A DNA stretch of 11,165 bases. Origin: Bacteroidales bacterium Bact_23 (GTDB lineage: Bacteria; Bacteroidota; Bacteroidia; Bacteroidales; Lentimicrobiaceae). The notes below the pieces were generated by a model that searched no databases, was not told the origin of the DNA, and saw nothing but the letters and a program-made list of their open reading frames with translations. This document shows positions 6,329 through 11,165 of this stretch, one piece after another. The position numbers and the translations under genes were made by a program. The stretch lies in the NCBI GenBank assembly GCA_001603685.1, contig LUZO01000156.1:6543-17707 (forward strand), in the 5' to 3' direction. The number at the start of each line of letters is the position of its first letter. Position 1 is the stretch's first letter.

Positions 6329-9300
6329 CTATTTGTTTTCCGCTGCCGGAAGTTCAATGGTGAAGGTGGTACCATCTCCTGCCCCGGAGGTAAAGCTGAT
6401 GCTTCCGCCGGCCGAATCAACGATGTTTTTCACCATGGCCAGTCCCAGCCCCATCCCTCCGGATTTGGTGGTAAAATTAGGTGAAAAAATGCTGGCCTTC
6501 TGCTCTTCACTGATACCGGCTCCGTTATCAATGAATCTGATGATGTATTTGCCAGCATCTTTGGTTACCGAAACCACGATTTTTCCTTTGCTTCCTGCCG
6601 GAATTGCCTGCAGGGAATTGTTCAGCAGATTGATGAATGCACGCGACAACTGCTTTTCGTCAGCATACACATAACATGGCGTTTCCGGAACATCCAGCAC
6701 AATTTCCGTATCCGGGTGCTCGGTAAACAATCCGATGGTTGAGCGAATGATTCCGGCAACATCCACCTTTTCGATGTCAGGCTGCGGAAGCCTGGCGAAA
6801 TCGGAGAATGCCGTGGCAATGGCCGAAAGCGAGTCAATCTGCATGATCAGGGTTTCGCTGGTTTTGGCAAACCGCTTGTCCCAGTCGGGAGCATTTTCGT
6901 TCCGGGCTTTTATCAGGTGCTGAATGCTCAGTTTCATAGGTGTCAGCGGATTTTTGATCTCGTGGGCCACCTGCCGCGCCATCTCGCGCCATGCGCTCTC
7001 ACGCTCCGACCTGGCCAGCTTTTCAGCGCTCTCGGCCAGCTTCTCAATCATATTGTTATATTCATTGATCAGGTTGCCCAGCTCATCCCTGCGGCGGTAT
7101 TCAATCTTCTCGTTGCTTTCCCCCAGATTCAGCCGGCTGAATTTTTCGCGGATCAGTTGCAGCGGCCGGGTAAGATAACTGCCGATCAGCAGCGAAATGA
7201 TTACCGCAGTGGCGGTCAGAATCACATATATGTTGATTAGCGCCACCAGAAATGCCGAAATCTCGTTCCGGAGCTCCTGCTGGCGGGCAAAATAGGGCAG
7301 ATTGACATAGGCGGTCAGCACATTCATATTATTCCGGAAGGGAATGTAGGCCGAGAGGTATTCGTAGTTTCCAATCTGCTCATTGGTGATGAACAGGGTT
7401 CGCTTGTTTACCGCCAGTTGCCGGTATGCCTGCGAGTTCATCAGCTTCGATTTCAATCCTTCATCGAAAATCTGTGGCCTGGATGAGGCAAGCAGCGTTC
7501 CCGAAGGCGTATAGAGGTTGATATCGGTGAAAAATACCTGCGAGAGGTCAATCAGCAGATCCTCAAGTTCTGTCTGCTGCGATTTGTCCAGCTCACTCAA
7601 TTGAGAAAGCTCCTGCTCGAGTTCCACCAGTACTGAATGTGCCTTTTCGCTGAGCATATCCCGGTTCTTCTTCGTATTCAGGCTTTTTATGTTTTCCAGA
7701 ATGGTAATTCCAATCAGCGCCGAGGCAAATAGCAACAGAAGAATCAGCATCACCTGCAGTCTGGTACTCAGGTCGAGGTTCTTCCTTCTGTCCTTTCTGA
7801 AAAGCCACAGAATGGCGAAAATCAGGAAAACAAGCAGGAAATGGAAGGTGATCTGATAGGTAAACGGCGCCAGAATATCCAGTACTCCATCCGCCTTTTT
7901 ACTGATGATGATGGAGCTTCCCTCCCCTGTTTTATGGTAGAGGTGGTTGTAGCCGTTCCTTACGAAAAAGCGGTAATCGGTGCCTTCCACATCGCGATAT
8001 GCCGATTCATAGATGCTGTAGGAGTATTCACCCACATTCCTGACCAGATCGTTGTTCTGATAGATGGCCCACGAATAGTTGCTGATCTCCTCCGATCCGA
8101 TCTGGGAGCGGTCGAGCAGCAGCTCGGGATAGCCCATTCCTTTCGGAGCATACTTCTTCATAAATTCAATGACGGCATAAATCCCGTCGGCGGCCTGCTC
8201 CGCTTTTACCAGCGGCAGCCTGGCAATATAATTTCCGTCGTTAAAGGTTTCGCTGATGTAGTGGAAATTCCCCGAATCGGTAGGATCGCCCAGCTTCCGG
8301 ATGATGTTGTCGAAATAGTCGTAACAACCCACAATGTAGTTTGACGGCTTTATATTCAGCTCTTTATCGGGATAGCACAGGGTTATCTGAATATGATACT
8401 TCGACCATGCCCCCCTGAAATAATTCTGTTCCAGATATTCCGCACATGCCGGCTCGCTGGCCGGATTGGTCCATGCTTTTACAACCATCGACCTTAAAAC
8501 GCTGTCGGCCATTATTTTCGGTTCCAGTTCCGAAAACAGGTATTCGGCAATCTTATCGCGCCCGGAGGTCAGCCTTACTGCCAGCAGCTTGCGGTGGTTT
8601 TTTTCGCGGATTGTCCGGTTTTTATAATAGCTGTACGAGGAAACAGAGGTTAGAATCAGCACGAAAAAAAAGAAGGCAATCACCTTTGGATAAGCCATTT
8701 TTCCGGAAAAAATCCGCAACAGCAGAATAAGGTAAGCCAGGAAAAGGAGCTGAATCATCCAATCGGGCGAATATAGATGAAAAATTCCTGAAAGTTGCTG
8801 AATCAGCAATGCTGAAAGAATGGAAGTAACGATCAGGAACTGTCCTCCCGCATGGTTATAAACATCCCTGAGCAGGGGGAAACTGATCAGAAACAGCGAA
8901 ATCAGCGAAAGGGCTATGATAAAGAAACCGATAAAACTGAAGAAATTAAACTCCAGAATCTTCGAAAAGTCCAGTTGCAAGGTTGAGTTGACCCAGATGG
9001 TTTCAATAAGATAGCAGGTAAAAAAGAAAACAATTATGGTAAGGATGACCGTTAATATCAGGCCGGCATTTCCCGGTTTGCCCGGATTTTCCGGTAGAAT
9101 TGTGCCGGTATAGTACTTATAAATAAACACGGCAACAACCAGCAAACCGGTTACGGTAATGTACAGATCGCCAAGCGAGGGGAACATGGCTGACGAGGCG
9201 TAGTGGTAGGCATTGAACAGCTCTGTTTCATCCAGTATGGCCGGCAGCCTGAAGTATTGGATGATACCGCGTAGAATCATTACATCGGCGGTAAAAAGGA

Positions 9301-10021
9301 AAATAGTGATTCTTCTGTCCTTCAGAGGGGCGAAAGTCCGGTAGAGGTAATACAACCCAATGATAAGGCAAATAAAGGCAAACTGGTAAAAGGTAAACAG
9401 AATGCTTTCAACGGCGGGCGAGAGGCGGTCAACCGGAGCAGGGGTTATCCGGAAAAGGGTTTCATCTTTCAGGCCTTTTACAGGAAAGCCGCCCGAATCA
9501 TCTGTAATGTTCCAGGTAATAGGAAGTTTATATGATGGCCCGAATTTCGAAAGCAGGTAATCGTTGTCGTAAGGATATTCGTGCTTAATCAGCCCCGCAA
9601 TCAGAAGCTTGTCCTCTCCTGTTACTCTGACGGCGATCTGATAATATCCGTTGCTTAGCCGGATTATTCTTTTCGAGGCAAGCGAATCGATGCTGATTTC
9701 ATTAAACGGAAAATCATTGTCCGACCAGTATAAAAGGGTGGTATCATGAACCAGGTAAAAGCTGAAACCTTCGGGCAGCTCTTTTATGATGGATTCGGAA
9801 AACTCACTGTTCGGAGAAATATTTTCGGTAGGGAATTCTGTAAGGAATTTTTGTGCCTTTTTGTAATTCTCATTCAGGGTGTGACTAAACCGCTTTATGA
9901 GTTTTTCCGGCTTTTTATTCTGATCCGAAAAATTGGCTACGAGTAAGGCAGCTAAGATGCTGAAAAGTGCCAGCAAGGGAAAGAGCGTTTGGGGTTTTTT
10001 CCAGACAGAACCAGCGTTCAT
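6329..10021 (-). CDS. Large multi-sensor membrane histidine kinase, NtrY-like
   Basis: A 1230-residue two-component sensor kinase. Reading from the N-terminus: TM helix 1 (12-30); an extracytoplasmic region (31-200); about eight helices between 205 and 463; a large extracytoplasmic region (464-720); two helices (721-741, 755-775); a third extracytoplasmic region (776-920) with a Cache-like look; a helix at 921-948; HAMP (about 946-998); and the kinase core. The phosphoacceptor is H1020 in ARQVAHEIKNPLTPMKLSIQHL (1015-1036), the NtrY-type H-box. The ATP-binding boxes are complete: N-box NLLNNSLQAI (1131-1140), G1 DNGAGI (1165-1170), F-box FSPNFTTK (1179-1186) and G2 GLGLA (1191-1195). No response regulator is encoded nearby, so the kinase is an orphan here. 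The signal is unknown; pairing with a flippase gene and the large outside-facing sensor suggest envelope or glycan sensing. The ATG at 10021 gives a sensible signal-anchor start. Confidence 0.9.
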   Translation of the reverse strand: MNAGSVWKKPQTLFPLLALFSILAALLVANFSDQNKKPEKLIKRFSHTLNENYKKAQKFLTEFPTENISPNSEFSESIIKELPEGFSFYLVHDTTLLYWSDNDFPFNEISIDSLASKRIIRLSNGYYQIAVRVTGEDKLLIAGLIKHEYPYDNDYLLSKFGPSYKLPITWNITDDSGGFPVKGLKDETLFRITPAPVDRLSPAVESILFTFYQFAFICLIIGLYYLYRTFAPLKDRRITIFLFTADVMILRGIIQYFRLPAILDETELFNAYHYASSAMFPSLGDLYITVTGLLVVAVFIYKYYTGTILPENPGKPGNAGLILTVILTIIVFFFTCYLIETIWVNSTLQLDFSKILEFNFFSFIGFFIIALSLISLFLISFPLLRDVYNHAGGQFLIVTSILSALLIQQLSGIFHLYSPDWMIQLLFLAYLILLLRIFSGKMAYPKVIAFFFFVLILTSVSSYSYYKNRTIREKNHRKLLAVRLTSGRDKIAEYLFSELEPKIMADSVLRSMVVKAWTNPASEPACAEYLEQNYFRGAWSKYHIQITLCYPDKELNIKPSNYIVGCYDYFDNIIRKLGDPTDSGNFHYISETFNDGNYIARLPLVKAEQAADGIYAVIEFMKKYAPKGMGYPELLLDRSQIGSEEISNYSWAIYQNNDLVRNVGEYSYSIYESAYRDVEGTDYRFFVRNGYNHLYHKTGEGSSIIISKKADGVLDILAPFTYQITFHFLLVFLIFAILWLFRKDRRKNLDLSTRLQVMLILLLLFASALIGITILENIKSLNTKKNRDMLSEKAHSVLVELEQELSQLSELDKSQQTELEDLLIDLSQVFFTDINLYTPSGTLLASSRPQIFDEGLKSKLMNSQAYRQLAVNKRTLFITNEQIGNYEYLSAYIPFRNNMNVLTAYVNLPYFARQQELRNEISAFLVALINIYVILTATAVIISLLIGSYLTRPLQLIREKFSRLNLGESNEKIEYRRRDELGNLINEYNNMIEKLAESAEKLARSERESAWREMARQVAHEIKNPLTPMKLSIQHLIKARNENAPDWDKRFAKTSETLIMQIDSLSAIATAFSDFARLPQPDIEKVDVAGIIRSTIGLFTEHPDTEIVLDVPETPCYVYADEKQLSRAFINLLNNSLQAIPAGSKGKIVVSVTKDAGKYIIRFIDNGAGISEEQKASIFSPNFTTKSGGMGLGLAMVKNIVDSAGGSISFTSGAGDGTTFTIELPAAENK

Positions 10022-10068
10022 AGGTGAATAGTTATAAATAACTGCAAATCAAATAAATAGCAATGATC

Positions 10069-10098
10069 AAAAATCAGGCCATTTAAGGCATGATTTTT
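10069..10098 (-). terminator. Hairpin terminator after the methyltransferase gene
   Basis: An imperfect inverted repeat: AAAAATCA (10069-10076) pairs with TGATTTTT (10091-10098), then one G/A mismatch, then GCC with GGC around an ATTTAA loop. Read leftwards it ends in TTTTT, as for an intrinsic terminator. It lies 55 bases after the methyltransferase stop and 47 before the kinase ATG, separating two transcription units. T-runs flank both sides, so it could also act rightwards. Confidence 0.6.
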
Positions 10099-10153
10099 CT
10101 TTTCGAGGGTAAATATACTAAAGAAGGCCCAAAGTGCGCCAGAAGGCGTAAAA
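10099..10153. other. 3' leader of the methyltransferase transcript with a second hairpin
   Basis: A further stem, TGCGCC (10135-10140) with GGCGTA (10145-10150) around AGAA, sits just past the methyltransferase stop codon; it has no T-run. AAAATCAGGCC at 10150-10160, spanning the stop codon, repeats the arm at 10070-10080 (80 bases apart), and TCAGGCCTGA at 10154-10163 is a perfect palindrome. Between 10022 and 10068, where the kinase promoter should lie, I see AT-rich sequence but no convincing TTTG/TAnnTTTG pair. Confidence 0.45.
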
Positions 10154-11068
10154 TCAGGCCTGAACCTTTTTCAATACGTAAATAAGACTCGAGTACTCTT
10201 TTTTGCCTGTTCCGGCCAAAAAGTTCGAAATAAAGCCCCGGTAAAACGCACGGATAAAACATGTAGAATGTCTCATATATTTTTCACTTAATAGTGAAAC
10301 ATAATATGAATCAAAAACCATTGGCAGTATGGCCTGAATTTCGAAACCTGTTTTTTCCGAAAGCAGCTTCATCGATTCCCGGTTAAAATGTGAAAGGTGC
10401 CTGGGAACATCCCAGGCAGCCCAGAATTTTCCGTAATGTTTAGCATCGTGAGATGAAGGGTTGGGCAGGGCAACAAATGCTACCCCGTCAGGTTTCAAAA
10501 GACGAAAAACCGTTTCCATTCGTTGTTTGAAATCTTCCACATGCTCCAGCACATGCCACATGGTTATCACATCAAATTCCGATGAGGGCAGTTCAGACAG
10601 ATGCGGGGTATCCTTAACAGAGAGGCCATAATTTCTGATGGCACTTTCGCGGGCGTTTTTGTCGGGTTCAATTCCGGTGGTATGATAACCCTGCTTTTTA
10701 CACTGATTTAAAAACTCTCCGGTGGCACATCCGATGTCCAGAATTTGATTGCCCCGGGTAAAACGCCTGATCAGTTTTATTTTCTTTTTCAGGGTATAAT
10801 TTCTGACCAACTGGTATAACCTGCTTTGAAAATCCGAGCGCTTGTTTGAATGCGAAATGTACTCAAGCGACTTGTAGTAGTCTGGTAATTTTTCCGTTTC
10901 AGGCCTTGGCCAGGTGAACATAAAACCACACGACGGGCACCGGTAGATGGAAAACTCTTCCTGAGTCAGAAAATAGTCTTTTAGAGTAAGGTGATTTGTA
11001 AGTGATTTATTATCACAGAGTAAGCACTTTTCAGGAGCCGGAATTTCAGAATGTTTCACGTGAAACAA
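10154..11068 (-). CDS. Class I SAM-dependent methyltransferase with N-terminal zinc ribbon
   Basis: A 304-residue cytoplasmic protein. Four cysteines in two CxxC pairs (C15/C18 and C44/C47) probably bind zinc. The methyltransferase domain (about 100-205, Methyltransf_23 type) has motif I LDIGCATGEF (110-119), the acidic residue closing strand 2 (E134 in GIEPD), and the motif-IV stretch DVITMWHVLEHV (166-177). The substrate is not evident; relatives act on small molecules, quinones or sugars. No ATG exists upstream of the zinc cysteines: the candidates are TTG at 11068 (giving MFHVKH) and GTG at 11059 (giving MKH). Both lie on the parS palindrome, so the protein's first residues are set by the DNA site. 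The gene starts 19 bases after the mnmG stop on the same strand, so the two are probably co-transcribed. It ends before a hairpin terminator. Confidence 0.87.
   Translation of the reverse strand: MFHVKHSEIPAPEKCLLCDNKSLTNHLTLKDYFLTQEEFSIYRCPSCGFMFTWPRPETEKLPDYYKSLEYISHSNKRSDFQSRLYQLVRNYTLKKKIKLIRRFTRGNQILDIGCATGEFLNQCKKQGYHTTGIEPDKNARESAIRNYGLSVKDTPHLSELPSSEFDVITMWHVLEHVEDFKQRMETVFRLLKPDGVAFVALPNPSSHDAKHYGKFWAAWDVPRHLSHFNRESMKLLSEKTGFEIQAILPMVFDSYYVSLLSEKYMRHSTCFIRAFYRGFISNFLAGTGKKEYSSLIYVLKKVQA
11052..11067. promoter_or_regulatory. parS: parS centromere site (ParB-binding palindrome)
   Basis: TGTTTCACGTGAAACA is a perfect 16-base palindrome and matches the widely conserved chromosomal parS consensus TGTTNCACGTGAAACA known from Bacillus subtilis and most bacterial phyla. 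ParB binds it, closes into a CTP-dependent clamp and spreads along flanking DNA; ParA and SMC then use this complex to segregate and organise the origin region. A perfect match of this length is not expected by chance in 11 kb. It overlaps the start codon region of the methyltransferase gene and is 20 bases past the mnmG stop. I saw no second full copy in the window. Confidence 0.92.
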
Positions 11069-11087
11069 GTTTTTAATAGTCAGAAAA

Positions 11088-11165
11088 TTATTTGCTCAAA
11101 TATACAATTAAAACAGAAATATCAGCCGGAGAAACTCCCGTAATCCTGGATGCCTGTCCGATGGT
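11088..11165 (-). CDS. mnmG: tRNA uridine-5-carboxymethylaminomethyl modification enzyme MnmG, C-terminal fragment
   Basis: Only the last 25 codons and the TAA stop are in the window; the gene continues past the right edge. The translated end is TIGQASRITGVSPADISVLI (first 20) followed by VYLSK, the characteristic C-terminal tail of MnmG (GidA), where 'GQASRI.G..PA.IS.L..YL' is strongly conserved. MnmG, with MnmE, installs the cmnm5 modification on U34 of certain tRNAs using FAD and 5,10-methylene-THF; the C-terminal part contributes to MnmE and tRNA binding. mnmG is often near the replication origin in bacteria, which agrees with the adjacent parS. Confidence 0.9.
   Translation of the reverse strand, partial: TIGQASRITGVSPADISVLIVYLSK

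Noticed and set aside
7841..8344. 167-codon plus-strand frame inside the kinase gene
   Set aside because: It is antisense to a well-supported kinase reading frame and has no recognisable motif.
10022..10068. Possible -33/-7 promoter before the kinase gene
   Set aside because: TTTG-like words are frequent in this AT-rich stretch, but none pair at the proper spacing; not listed as a promoter.
11010..11018. TTATCACAG as a possible DnaA box
   Set aside because: It is a single near match to TTATCCACA with no cluster or AT-rich unwinding region, and it is inside the methyltransferase gene, so there is no support for an origin in the window.
1..11165. Mobile element, phage, CRISPR or defence system
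   Set aside because: No transposase, integrase, terminal inverted repeats, spaced repeat array or defence-type domains were found; all genes have housekeeping or envelope roles.

Overview
The window looks like chromosomal DNA of a Bacteroidota bacterium, most likely of the Bacteroidales or a related order. The evidence is: no Shine-Dalgarno sequences before the genes; two -7 elements of the Bacteroidota TAnnTTTG type; a DUF4292 lipoprotein, a family I know mainly from this phylum; and a degenerate EnvC/M23 protein and TPR protein of types common there. There is no sign of a mobile element, phage, CRISPR array or recent transfer; this is core-genome sequence.

Layout. At the left edge a tRNA-Ala(GGC) reads rightwards and ends at a hairpin terminator. 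Everything else reads leftwards. In transcription order (right to left) the genes are: the last 25 codons of mnmG (tRNA wobble-uridine modification); a zinc-ribbon SAM methyltransferase; a 1230-residue NtrY-like membrane histidine kinase; a MOP-family flippase; dut; a secreted TPR protein; a DUF4292 lipoprotein with LolB-like features; an EnvC-like coiled-coil/M23 protein; and tatA. tatA converges on the tRNA, and the hairpin between them has T-runs on both sides, so it may serve both.

Transcription units as I read them: mnmG-methyltransferase, ended by a hairpin near 10069-10098; kinase-flippase (21 nt apart); dut-TPR-DUF4292-envC behind a TAATTTTG element at 4791-4798; and tatA behind its own TAATTTTG element at 377-384.

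The most notable element is a perfect 16-bp ParB-binding parS palindrome, TGTTTCACGTGAAACA, at 11052-11067. It lies on the start of the methyltransferase gene, 20 bp downstream of the mnmG stop. It implies that this locus is in the chromosome's origin-proximal segregation domain and that the site dictates the protein's first residues (FHVKH).

Functionally, most of the leftward genes concern the cell envelope: lipid-linked glycan flipping, lipoprotein handling, activation of peptidoglycan hydrolysis, Tat export and membrane signalling. dut and mnmG are housekeeping exceptions. I see no clearly new system. The best leads are the parS/coding overlap, the orphan multi-sensor kinase, the EnvC-like protein with a broken zinc site, and the LolB-like DUF4292 lipoprotein beside it.
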